This document shows positions 16,273 to 23,936 of a stretch of 61,333 bases of DNA, one piece after another. Location: contig CAYOLL010000014.1 of the NCBI GenBank assembly GCA_964404765.1, positions 1 to 61,333 of the forward strand, written 5' to 3'. Positions within the stretch are counted from its first letter, which is position 1; the number at the start of each line of letters is the position of its first letter. The DNA comes from CAYOLL01 sp964404765 [NCBI: uncultured Gemmatimonadota bacterium] (lineage in GTDB: Bacteria; 4572-55). The position numbers and the translations under genes are program-made. The notes beneath the pieces were generated by a model. That model searched no databases. It had not been told where the DNA came from and saw only the letters and a list, made by a program, of their open reading frames with translations.

Positions 16273-19083
16273 ATGACTATTGTGAATAAAAAAGAAGAAC
16301 CCAAACACACCCCCCTGATGGAGCAATTCTGGGCCATCAAAAAGCAACACCCGGACTCGCTGCTGCTGTATCGCATGGGCGATTTTTTCGAGATGTTCGG
16401 CGAGGACGCCAAAATCGGCGCCCGACTGCTGGGCATCACGCTCACGTCGCGCAATCACGGCAAGGGCTGCGAGGAAATGCCGCTGGCCGGCTTCCCCTAT
16501 CGGCAACTGGAGACGTATCTGGCCAAGCTGATTCGGGCCGGGCAGCGTGTGGCCGTGTGCGAGCAAGTGGAAGACCCCAAGCTGGCCAAAGGTCTGGTCA
16601 AGCGCGAGGTGATCGAAATCGCCACGCCCGGCACCGCGCTCAACCCGTCCTTGCTGGAAGACAAGCGAAACCTCTACCTGGCCGGCGTCTGCGTCCACAA
16701 AAAGATGGCCGGCTTTGCCTATATTGACCTATCTACCGGCGAATTTTGGGTGACCGAAGTCCCGCTGGAACGGCTGCGCAGCGAAATCGAACGCATCATG
16801 CCGGCGGAACTGATCGTCCCGCCCAACTGGTACGGCGCGGTGGATCATCTGGAATTCAAGGCCGATTTTCCCGGCATCACTTTTACGGAGCGTGAGGAGT
16901 GGATTTTCGAGCTGGAGACAGCGCTGGACGAATTGCGTCGTCACTTTAAGGTCATCTCGCTGGAAGGTTTTGGCTGCGGCGATTTAACCGTGGGCGTGAG
17001 CGCGGCCGGCGCGGTTTTGCATTACGTGCAAGAGATGCAGAAGAATGCGCTCAATCACATCGTTCGGCTCAGCCGCTACTTTTCCACCGACTACATGGCG
17101 CTCGATCCGCAGACCCGGCGTAACCTGGAGTTGATTGCCCCGCTCAAAGAGGGCGAGTCCAGCGAAGGCACGCTGCTGCGGGTGATTGACCGCAGCCAAA
17201 CCCCGATGGGCGGGCGTCTGCTGCGCCAATGGCTGCTGCGGCCGCTGTTGCAGGCAGATCGCATCAATCTGCGCCTGAGCGCTGTGGAGGAAATTGTGCA
17301 ATCCGGCTATTTGCGCACGGAAGTGCAGGAAAATTTAAAAAATTTGTATGATCTGGAGCGGTTGATCGCCCGCGTCGCTGTCGGCAAAGCCAACGCCCGT
17401 GATTTACTGGCGCTCAGGTTGTCGCTGGAACGTCTGCCGGATATGTTGCGGGTTATTGCCCCACTTAATTCGCCGCTGTTGGCGCAAATCAAGCAAAACC
17501 TCAATTCGGGATTTCCGCAATCTGCGCCCAATCTGCAATCGGAAGCTCCGCAGTCCATAACGGAGCTGGTTGATATGCTCAACCGGGCCTTGCGTGATGA
17601 TCCGCCGCTGCCGATTACCGAAGGCGGGCTGATCAAAAAAGGCTTTCATGCCGAGTTGGACGACCTGCGCGCCATCGCCTTCGACGCCAAATCCTACATC
17701 GCCAATATGCAGAATAAGGAGCGCGACCGCACCGGCATCAATTCGCTCAAAATCAACTACAACAAGGTCTTTGGCTACTACATCGAAATCTCCAACGCCA
17801 ACAAAGACGCCGCTCCGTCCGACTATATCCGCAAACAAACCCTCAGCAATGCCGAACGCTACATTACCCCGGAGCTAAAGGAGTTTGAAGACAAAGTGCT
17901 CGGCGCTGAAGAAAAAATTGTCAAGCTGGAATACGACCTTTTTATGAATCTGCGCGACAGGGTGGCTGAGCACATTGAAACCATTCAGGATATGGCCCGC
18001 GCCTTGGCCGAATTAGACGTGCTGTGCGGTCTGGCCACCCTGGCCCTGGAAAACAACTACGTCAAGCCGCGCGTCAGCGCAGGCGGCCATCTGCGCATCA
18101 TCGACGGCCGCCATCCTGTGGTGGAAAGTCTGCTGCCCACCGGCACTTTTGTGCCTAACGATTGCGAGCTGAACACCACGGATGTCCCCGGCGCTTCGGA
18201 AACATCCACAATTGCAAAAACCGTTGTGCCAGGCATCGGGGACATGGCATTCGCTCAAATCATGCTTATCACCGGGCCGAATATGGCCGGTAAGTCCACC
18301 TATTTGCGGCAAACGGGTTTGATTGTGCTGCTGGCCCAGATCGGCTCGTTTGTGCCGGCTAAGTCGGCTGACATCGGCGTGGTCGATCGCATCTTTACTC
18401 GTGTGGGCGCGCAGGACAACTTAGCCCGCGGCGAAAGCACCTTTCTCGTGGAAATGAACGAGACTGCCTACATCCTGAACAACGCCACCAGCCGCAGCCT
18501 GATTTTGCTGGACGAGATCGGGCGCGGCACCAGCACCTTTGACGGCCTGTCCATTGCCTGGGCCGTGGTGGAATATTTGCACGAAAATGGCCGGATGCAG
18601 CCCAAGACGCTCTTTGCCACCCACTATCACGAATTGACCGACCTGGCCCAAATTCTGCCGCGCATTAAAAACTACAACGTGGTCGTCAAGGAGTGGGAGG
18701 ACGACATCGTCTTTCTGCGCAAGATCATTCCCGGCGGCAGCGACCGCAGTTACGGTATTCAAGTGGCGCGGCTGGCCGGTTTGCCCAAAGAAGTGGTCGT
18801 GCGGGCCAAAGAAGTGCTGGCCAATCTGGAAGCCAGCGAGTTGACCCCCGGCAGCAATGAGCCGCGCTTGGCCCAGGGCGCCCACGCCCCACGCAAGACC
18901 CGCAAAACCCCGCTCAATCAGATGAGTTTGTTTGGTCAGCCCGCGCCGGAGAAGATCATCGTGGAAGTGGAAAAGCCCCATCCGGTGGTGGAGAAGTTGA
19001 AGGCGCTCGATCCTAATTCGCTGACGCCGTTGCAGGCGTTGGAGTTGGTGTTTGAGCTGGCCAAGAATGCAAAACAACGCTAA
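16273..19083 (+). CDS. mutS: DNA mismatch repair ATPase MutS
   Basis: This 936-residue protein recognises base mismatches and starts repair. The N-terminal mismatch-binding domain has the F-x-E motif (GDFFEMFGEDAKIGARLLG). The connector, lever and clamp regions follow (INYNKVFGYYIEISNAN; KQTLSNAERYITPELKE). The ATPase has Walker A GPNMAGKSTYLRQT, Walker B LILLDEIGRGTSTFDG and FATHYHEL. The C-terminal LDPNSLTPLQALELVFEL is the tetramerization segment. Two insertions relative to typical MutS stand out: about 28 residues just before the Walker A strand, encoded by a palindromic DNA segment (18182-18245), and about 18 residues near residue 420. The gene is flanked by a diverged 5' stub upstream and four extra 3' ends downstream. 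Confidence 0.97.
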   Translation: MTIVNKKEEPKHTPLMEQFWAIKKQHPDSLLLYRMGDFFEMFGEDAKIGARLLGITLTSRNHGKGCEEMPLAGFPYRQLETYLAKLIRAGQRVAVCEQVEDPKLAKGLVKREVIEIATPGTALNPSLLEDKRNLYLAGVCVHKKMAGFAYIDLSTGEFWVTEVPLERLRSEIERIMPAELIVPPNWYGAVDHLEFKADFPGITFTEREEWIFELETALDELRRHFKVISLEGFGCGDLTVGVSAAGAVLHYVQEMQKNALNHIVRLSRYFSTDYMALDPQTRRNLELIAPLKEGESSEGTLLRVIDRSQTPMGGRLLRQWLLRPLLQADRINLRLSAVEEIVQSGYLRTEVQENLKNLYDLERLIARVAVGKANARDLLALRLSLERLPDMLRVIAPLNSPLLAQIKQNLNSGFPQSAPNLQSEAPQSITELVDMLNRALRDDPPLPITEGGLIKKGFHAELDDLRAIAFDAKSYIANMQNKERDRTGINSLKINYNKVFGYYIEISNANKDAAPSDYIRKQTLSNAERYITPELKEFEDKVLGAEEKIVKLEYDLFMNLRDRVAEHIETIQDMARALAELDVLCGLATLALENNYVKPRVSAGGHLRIIDGRHPVVESLLPTGTFVPNDCELNTTDVPGASETSTIAKTVVPGIGDMAFAQIMLITGPNMAGKSTYLRQTGLIVLLAQIGSFVPAKSADIGVVDRIFTRVGAQDNLARGESTFLVEMNETAYILNNATSRSLILLDEIGRGTSTFDGLSIAWAVVEYLHENGRMQPKTLFATHYHELTDLAQILPRIKNYNVVVKEWEDDIVFLRKIIPGGSDRSYGIQVARLAGLPKEVVVRAKEVLANLEASELTPGSNEPRLAQGAHAPRKTRKTPLNQMSLFGQPAPEKIIVEVEKPHPVVEKLKALDPNSLTPLQALELVFELAKNAKQR
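18175..18255 (+). repeat. In-frame palindromic insertion inside mutS
   Basis: ATGTCCCCG (18182-18190) and CGGGGACAT (18237-18245) pair perfectly, and inside them CACAA and TTGTG pair as well. The segment encodes about 25 residues (DVPGASETSTIAKT...) between the usual FVPND block and the LITGPNMAGKS strand, where typical MutS proteins have only a few residues. The reading frame is kept. Confidence 0.65.
18980..19083 (+). repeat. MutS 3'-end repeat R0 (true gene end)
   Basis: This is the native copy of the repeat, encoding VEKLKALDPNSLTPLQALE then LVFELAKNAKQR and a TAA. It contains a short hairpin ACGCC-N6-GGCGT. It is the reference for copies R1-R4 downstream. Confidence 0.9.
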
Positions 19084-19103
19084 TGCTGAAGGAGTGCTCC
19101 AAG

Positions 19104-19763
19104 ATGGCAAAAGATGTGAAGTTCAGAATTGCAAATGAAGACGGAAGCGATTTACATGATATTTCCGCAAATTTCGAAGACCATGATCTTGCGCTTTTTG
19201 ACAATTTTCTTATGTTCTTTGAGGACTTGACAAAGCTGACTCTCTTTCAAAATCGGCAACAGATGCAAGTAACGGTCAATTTCCATCAGGATAAAGGCTT
19301 GAACATTTCCACACAACTCCCACCAGAAGAGAATTTGTTTGCACTGTTACTTCAACTCCGTCCTTTTATACTTGAGAGCGAACCAACATATTTTTACTCT
19401 GCTTGTAATAAAATTACGAAGCACATTTCAAATTCAAAAGTTAGGGAATTAATAAAAGCAGGACGAAACCTGTTCTCAGGGGAAAGATCGCAGAAAATAT
19501 TCATAATACAATCTGATACAATGACCATCAATTCGGAAAAAATTTTTTATAAATGGTTAAACGCATATGTGTACCATCGGGAGATCGCAAAAAGGCAGGA
19601 ACTGGAAGCTGTTCATAATGTGCTACCTATTGAAGTTTCACGAGCAATTTTTATTATGATGCTGTTTGATAAAATGGACGCGATAAGGCTATTAGCAGAC
19701 TTTTTAAAAGTTCTATTGCACAAATCTGATGGTAAAAGTAAGGTCTTTGTTATCCGTTTATAA
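19104..19763 (+). CDS. Uncharacterised AT-rich cassette protein
   Basis: This is a 219-residue soluble protein of unknown family. It starts MAKDVKFRIANEDGSDLHD, has acidic N-terminal beta-like stretches, and a helical C-terminal half (EVSRAIFIMMLFDKMDAIRLL). No catalytic motif is evident. GAAGGAG lies nine bases before the ATG at 19104; an earlier ATG overlapping the mutS stop is less well placed. Its low GC contrasts strongly with mutS, indicating transfer. It is bounded on both sides by copies of the mutS 3' end (R0 and R1) and is the only gene between them. Confidence 0.7.
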   Translation: MAKDVKFRIANEDGSDLHDISANFEDHDLALFDNFLMFFEDLTKLTLFQNRQQMQVTVNFHQDKGLNISTQLPPEENLFALLLQLRPFILESEPTYFYSACNKITKHISNSKVRELIKAGRNLFSGERSQKIFIIQSDTMTINSEKIFYKWLNAYVYHREIAKRQELEAVHNVLPIEVSRAIFIMMLFDKMDAIRLLADFLKVLLHKSDGKSKVFVIRL

Positions 19764-19768
19764 CATTT

Positions 19769-19853
19769 GGAAGTTGAATGTGTCGACCCCAATTCGCTGA
19801 CGCCGCTGCAGGCGTTGGAGCTGGTGTTTGAGTTGGTAAAGAATGTAATGTAA
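19769..19853 (+). repeat. MutS 3'-end repeat R1
   Basis: It encodes VDPNSLTPLQALELVFEL followed by VKNVM and a TAA. The similarity to mutS starts at about GGAAGTTGAA. It is in the same phase as the preceding gene but lies after its stop. The hairpin core ACGCC-GCTGCA-GGCGT is kept. Confidence 0.9.
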
Positions 19854-19922
19854 AATAAATAAAAGCAATGAGTTATACTGCTTATTGTTTTACGATTTAT
19901 TTATCAGAAAGGACTGTGTTAA

Positions 19923-21446
19923 ATGGAAGGCGAGTTCAAGGAAGAAAATAACTCCAAAAAGAAATTTAGCGACGCTTATAAGCTTACAATAGGCTTTTGT
20001 CAGTTTGTCGTAAGCGCACCTTCAACATTTATGGGTGTTTACAAGCACACTGATTTTTTTAATAATACATCGCTATACAAAGTCTCTCCGATTTTTTTTG
20101 AGGGACTGCACTGGACACTATCTGTTACAATTGCAGGTACACTTGCATGGTTTATATACCATGCCCTGACTGAGCTAATTGCTGACCCAAGTAGCACATC
20201 AAAAAAAACGGATGAAGAAGCATCCATACCTTTTCTTTTAGCCTGCATTTTTGCTGTATCCTTGTCATTTTCTTTTTCATTAATCGGATTTTATGAAGCA
20301 TATCTCAACCTTAAACAAGAAACATTGTTAGTGGATTATGACGGTTCAATTGAGAAATTCGAGGAGCAAAAGGAACTGTTGCTTTACAGACCGCTTCAAG
20401 AATTGACAAGACGTTTAGAAAATCATGTGGCGTTGCATAAAAAGGATTTCGCTGAACTTCAAGAAATCAATGGTCGAATTAAGGATTTGGAAAATAATCC
20501 TCCTTCTCAAAGTCAAAGTGCTGTCGGAACATCACCTGTTCTGTCTGAGTCTGTGACGCTTGAGGAGTATAACCGGCTTTTGCAACATCAAGAACGCTTG
20601 ATCAATCAGCAAAAGGCTCAAACTAACATGATCAACGCGCACACAAATACTTTGAAAGAATTACGTAAGCGAGCATCTCAACTCCAAATCTACAACAACA
20701 TTGACACCTTAGTTATATGCAACAACTTTTTGTCAAGCTTTGCATTAGATAGATCATCACGTGATGAAATAAAATCATTAATCTCATACTATAAAACGGG
20801 AAAACTAGCATTAGACACTTTGGACTTTCACAATAGCTTCAATAGCTTAGAAAATAGTCAAGAAATTATAAAGCTATTTGAGACTGAAAAGGAATTGCTA
20901 AAAAATAAGAGTCAGAATGCATCACTAATTACAATTTTGAAAAGTTTGCTACCTGGTCGAGAAGAAAATAATAATAATAATAATCAGGGATATATAATTC
21001 TAGGGTTTCTTCTTGCTTTTTTTGGTGATATCTTTCCTGTTCTGGTCGCACTTAAATCGAGCAAACCGAAAGATATTCCGGGTTTAATAGATGACGTGGC
21101 TAATTGGCTAGGAACTGTTTCAGAAAAGTTGAATAAAGTTGGTTTGATTCCGAAAGTATTGAGGGGATTTTTAGGATTTTTAGGATTTTTTGAAACACCG
21201 TCATCAGAGAATCAACAAGACCCTATCAAAAAATTTCAGACGGATGCCGACAGGTTTATTAAATGGTACAAAGAGACTATTTATAATCCTTCAATTGTAG
21301 TTCTTGAACATGTTTTTCATCTTATTATACTGCTCACGTTTCTTCTGGCTTACATTTCATTATTTCTGGATACATTTCGAGAATTTGTCATTTTTATAAT
21401 TGAAATTATGAAAAGCATTTGGACAGCACTGCTGACTTCATTGTGA
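19923..21446 (+). CDS. Uncharacterised membrane protein with central coiled coil
   Basis: This 507-residue protein has two or three N-terminal transmembrane helices (including WTLSVTIAGTLAWFIYHAL and FLLACIFAVSLSFSFSLIGF). A long charged coiled coil of about 200 residues follows (EQKELLLYRPLQELTRRLEN; EYNRLLQHQERL). Two or more C-terminal transmembrane segments are present (GYIILGFLLAFFGDIFPVL; LIILLTFLLAYISLFL). The family is not recognised. It is strongly AT-rich and lies alone between mutS-tail copies R1 and R2. AGAAAGGA precedes the ATG. The layout suits a membrane effector or sensor of a mobile defence-type module, but that is only a guess. Confidence 0.7.
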   Translation: MEGEFKEENNSKKKFSDAYKLTIGFCQFVVSAPSTFMGVYKHTDFFNNTSLYKVSPIFFEGLHWTLSVTIAGTLAWFIYHALTELIADPSSTSKKTDEEASIPFLLACIFAVSLSFSFSLIGFYEAYLNLKQETLLVDYDGSIEKFEEQKELLLYRPLQELTRRLENHVALHKKDFAELQEINGRIKDLENNPPSQSQSAVGTSPVLSESVTLEEYNRLLQHQERLINQQKAQTNMINAHTNTLKELRKRASQLQIYNNIDTLVICNNFLSSFALDRSSRDEIKSLISYYKTGKLALDTLDFHNSFNSLENSQEIIKLFETEKELLKNKSQNASLITILKSLLPGREENNNNNNQGYIILGFLLAFFGDIFPVLVALKSSKPKDIPGLIDDVANWLGTVSEKLNKVGLIPKVLRGFLGFLGFFETPSSENQQDPIKKFQTDADRFIKWYKETIYNPSIVVLEHVFHLIILLTFLLAYISLFLDTFREFVIFIIEIMKSIWTALLTSL

Positions 21447-21467
21447 GATACGGAGAAAATTAGAGAG

Positions 21468-21562
21468 CGCGAAAGTTATACAATGGGTCCAATACGCTGA
21501 CGCCGCTACAGGCGTTGGAGTTGGTGAAACAGGCCGCCAAAGACGTTGACAGGAAAAGTTGA
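21468..21562 (+). repeat. MutS 3'-end repeat R2
   Basis: It encodes SNTLTPLQALELV then KQAAKDVDRKS and a TGA. The VFEL codons of the other copies are missing (a 12-base deletion), and the tail differs from R0 and R1 but matches R3. The hairpin loop differs by one base while the stem is unchanged. Confidence 0.88.
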
Positions 21563-21628
21563 ATGGAGTAGCTTGTGCAATCAATCAACATTTTGCAAAA
21601 ACTCAAAAAATAAAAAGGAGTGCTTATT

Positions 21629-21859
21629 ATGATCTTACGCGACCAACTCCACACCGCCATAGACTGCATGCCTGTGGATGAACTCACGCTGGTCTATGAA
21701 TACATTCGATTATTGGAGCGGCCAAAGGCAAAAAAATTGCGTCCGCGCGCCAAAAAACCGTTGACGTTGCAGCAACTGCACGCCCGTTTTGCCGCGTCCA
21801 AAGCCGCGCCAGGCAATTGGTCGGACGCGGTCATTGCCGGACGCGAGGAGCGGCTATGA
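21629..21859 (+). CDS. Antitoxin of a VapBC-type pair
   Basis: This 76-residue protein (MILRDQLHTAIDCMPVDELT) has a DUF2281-like N-terminal helix region seen in antitoxins, then a basic linker and a C-terminal part (LHARFAASKAAPGNWSDAVIA) of the kind that contacts a PIN toxin. AAAAAGGAG lies eight bases before the ATG at 21629. It overlaps a truncated PIN toxin by four bases (ATGA). Antitoxin function is inferred from size and partner. Confidence 0.75.
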   Translation: MILRDQLHTAIDCMPVDELTLVYEYIRLLERPKAKKLRPRAKKPLTLQQLHARFAASKAAPGNWSDAVIAGREERL

Positions 21860-21975
21860 CCTACTTTTTCGATACATCGGCGTTGGTCAAAGTTTACCAT
21901 CCCGAAAGCGGCACACCACAGGTTCTGACCAATGTGGTGCGCATTATGCGCATTATCACGGGATGGCCAATATGA
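21856..21975 (+). pseudogene. Truncated PIN-domain toxin (VapC-like)
   Basis: MTYFFDTSALVKVYHPESGT is a canonical PIN N-terminus with the first catalytic Asp (FFDTSALVK). After about 25 codons the similarity ends, and the frame closes after 39 residues instead of the usual 130 or so. The rest of the toxin is replaced by sequence leading into the next small gene. An intact antitoxin with an inactive toxin remnant is again seen. Confidence 0.82.
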
Positions 21976-22244
21976 AGAAAAATTTGTCCGAAGAACAAAT
22001 TGACGATCTGGTTGTGGCGCAGGCCGAAGACCCTACCGCCTGGAATAGCCCAATCCAGGTGGAAATGGATACATCTATTTCGCTGCAATTATCGCCGGAG
22101 TTAGCGGCCAGAGCAGCATTCCTGTCGCGTTTGCATCATCAATCGAATGTAGAAGAATGGCTCAAAGCGATTGTTTTGGAGCGCATCCGTTTTGAAGAAG
22201 GCGCATTTGCGGCATTGAAAAATTCCCTTGCCGCCGCTCAATAA
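21972..22244 (+). CDS. CopG/BrnA-like antitoxin without visible toxin
   Basis: This 90-residue protein has a central MDTSISLQLSPELAARAAFL ribbon-helix-helix-like segment and a helical C-terminus (NVEEWLKAIVLERIRFEEGAF). This is the pattern of CopG/BrnA-type antitoxins, and a similar layout occurs in the gene at 3617. Its start overlaps the end of the PIN remnant; an ATG three codons earlier is possible. No partner toxin gene remains. It ends six bases before repeat R3. Confidence 0.68.
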   Translation: MKKNLSEEQIDDLVVAQAEDPTAWNSPIQVEMDTSISLQLSPELAARAAFLSRLHHQSNVEEWLKAIVLERIRFEEGAFAALKNSLAAAQ

Positions 22245-22249
22245 TTTTT

Positions 22250-22370
22250 GCATCCGGTAGTGGAGAAGTTGAAGTCGCTCGATCCCAATTCGCTGACGCC
22301 GCTGCAGGCGTTGGAGCTGGTGTTTGAGTTGGTGAAACAGGCGGCCAAAGACGTTGACAGAAAAGAGTGA
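22250..22370 (+). repeat. MutS 3'-end repeat R3 (longest extra copy)
   Basis: It starts at CATCCGGTAGTGGAG, so it covers HPVVEKLKSLDPNSLTPLQ onward, and ends with VKQAAKDVDRKE and a TGA. It is the longest extra copy and shares its tail with R2 rather than with the resident mutS (R0). Confidence 0.92.
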
Positions 22371-22412
22371 TTTGGAATTTGGATAGATTGTGCGCTGGAA
22401 GGAGGGCGAATC

Positions 22413-22694
22413 ATGGATATTGGTTATTTGTGGGATTCTGAAAAATACGAAGCGGTCAGACAAAAGCATTGTGTTGAGTTTCAAGAAGTTGTATCGGCAT
22501 TGAGCGACAAAGTCGGTTTTGATGTGAAGGATTCATCACATTATGCAGATCGCTGGTTATGGATTGGCCGCACATACGAAAATCGTGTTTTGATTGTTGT
22601 ATTTTCTGACGAAGAACTGCCTATTTATCGCATTATTACCGCATACGACGCCGAAGGGAGATACTTACATGAGTACAATCAAAGAAGAGTTTGA
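22413..22694 (+). CDS. BrnT-like toxin
   Basis: This 93-residue protein resembles BrnT/DUF497-type ribonuclease toxins. It starts with a W-D-x-E-K segment (LWDSEKYEAVRQKHCVEF). The middle has the strand pattern RWLWIGRTYENRVLIVVFSD, and the end has YRIITAYDAEGRYLHEY in place of the usual RIISAR-x-A. AAGGAGG precedes the ATG. The antitoxin start lies inside its last codons, the normal brnT-brnA order. It looks complete, unlike the BrnT-like copy at 3867-4153. Confidence 0.75.
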   Translation: MDIGYLWDSEKYEAVRQKHCVEFQEVVSALSDKVGFDVKDSSHYADRWLWIGRTYENRVLIVVFSDEELPIYRIITAYDAEGRYLHEYNQRRV

Positions 22695-23031
22695 TTACGA
22701 AACTTATACGCGGGAGAATGCCCCGGATCCCGCCAAAATCCGAACTTACGAAGAGCGCGAACAAAAATGGCGCGAAGCTGCCGAAAACAAGACAATTATC
22801 CCGCTGGAAAAGGAACTTCTCGAAAAATTTGAAAAACTTGGCGGCAGCCGCAAAGAAGCGTTGCGGTTGATTAGCGTAGCCTTGCGGGAATGGCTGGTTT
22901 CGCAGGACATGAAAAAGCTCATTCGGGAAGACTTTCAGGACATGCTTCTGCACGTGCTATCGTCTATGCCGCAATCGGTAGCGACAATGCCAATCTCGGC
23001 GATAAAACAACCGTTGGCCGCGACCAATTGA
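22669..23031 (+). CDS. BrnA-like antitoxin with atypical C-terminus
   Basis: This 120-residue protein has an acidic N-terminus (EEFDYETYTRENAPDP) and a helical DNA-binding-like stretch (IIPLEKELLEKFEKLGGSRKEALRLI), consistent with a BrnA/CopG antitoxin for the BrnT-like protein it overlaps by 26 bases. The last ~30 residues (MLLHVLSSMPQSVATMP...) are not family-like and run up to repeat R4, so the true C-terminus was probably altered at the junction. AAGGGAG precedes the ATG at 22669. Confidence 0.72.
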   Translation: MSTIKEEFDYETYTRENAPDPAKIRTYEEREQKWREAAENKTIIPLEKELLEKFEKLGGSRKEALRLISVALREWLVSQDMKKLIREDFQDMLLHVLSSMPQSVATMPISAIKQPLAATN

Positions 23032-23032
23032 T

Positions 23033-23130
23033 TAAAAAGCTCAAGGCGCTCGACCCCAATTCGCTGACGCCGCTGCAGGCGTTGGAGCTGGTGTTTGCGT
23101 TGGTGAAGCAGGCGGGTAAAGAGTGCGAAA
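23033..23130 (+). repeat. MutS 3'-end repeat R4
   Basis: It encodes KLKALDPNSLTPLQALELVF then ALVKQAGKECE, and runs without a gap into a PIN-toxin frame that has lost its start codon. The mutS frame stops at 23147. The hairpin stem is unchanged. It is the last copy seen and marks the right edge of the array. Confidence 0.9.
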
Positions 23131-23475
23131 CCGAAAATCTATCTTGAAACGACAATTGTCAGCTATTTGACCGCCAGATTGAGCAAGGACTTGATTGTTG
23201 CGGCCTATCAACAAATTACGCATGAATGGTGGGATACACGACGAGACCTTTTTTCGCTCTACATTTCCCAGTTTGTGATTGATGAAGCGAAAGGCAGCGA
23301 TCCGGACGCGCTGAAAAAAGGCGAATACGGCAGGAGGGAGAAAAACTTAAAGCTGAAGATGAAACTCGCAAAAGCGCCGAGGAAGGAGCCCGCCACAGTC
23401 AGCAAGAGGAAGAAGAAAAATGCCACAGAGATCAAACCCCAAAAGTGTATGACGCCGCAAGTAAATTTTATGTAG
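23125..23475 (+). pseudogene. PIN-domain toxin lacking start codon and C-terminal half
   Basis: KPKIYLETTIVSYLTARLSK is a typical PIN N-terminus and continues as THEWWDTRRDLFSLYISQFV. No ATG, GTG or TTG lies at the natural start: the first codon is replaced by the end of mutS repeat R4. After about residue 65 the sequence becomes lysine-rich and unrelated. A second frame here encodes a charged coiled-coil-like stretch that may belong to yet another remnant. It is non-functional as a toxin. Confidence 0.75.
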
Positions 23476-23571
23476 AAATCGCCCCGCGAAGTCAATCGCA
23501 CCGGCAGTATCCCGCTTATCAAAGAGTTAGAACATCTCCACGCCGCGTTATCATCCAATCAGCTTAAAGAT

Positions 23572-23904
23572 TTGTTCCAACAACGTCGCTACCTCGAATA
23601 CGAAGAAATCCTCAACGCCATGATGGCCGATATGCAGCGGCTCAAAGACGTGGCTCTCAAATATCAACGTGAAGGCTTTGAAGCAAAAGAACCACCAAAT
23701 CCAACTGCAACGGAAACCGACGCGGAAAAGGCATACCGGATTTGGGGCTTAAAACCAAAAGCCACTATTGAAGAAATCAAGAAACGCTACCGAGAATTGG
23801 CTACCAAGTATCATCCGGATTATGCACAGCAAACCACGCCGGAAATTCAAGAATTAGCGCAGGAGAAATTTAAAGAGATCAAATGGGCCTTTGATGTTTT
23901 GTAG
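23572..23904 (+). pseudogene. J-domain protein, 5' end degraded
   Basis: The C-terminal ~60 residues form a J domain (YRIWGLKPKATIEEIKKRYR then YHPDYAQQ), with the HPD motif that stimulates Hsp70 ATPase. The preceding part is a helical, charged region. No convincing start with a ribosome-binding site exists; the TTG at 23572 is only formal, and homologous-looking sequence continues upstream to the stop at 23475 in the same frame. It is probably the 3' part of a longer gene. The J domain sits at the C-terminus, not the N-terminus as in DnaJ. Confidence 0.6.
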
Positions 23905-23936
23905 AAAGAACGCAACTTCAAATAAGGGAAAATTCT

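Noticed and set aside
19040-23130. Classical integron with attC sites
   Set aside because: No tyrosine integrase is visible, the boundary sequence is a coding part of mutS in direct orientation, and the hairpin is much shorter than attC. A functional analogy remains possible and is listed as a finding.
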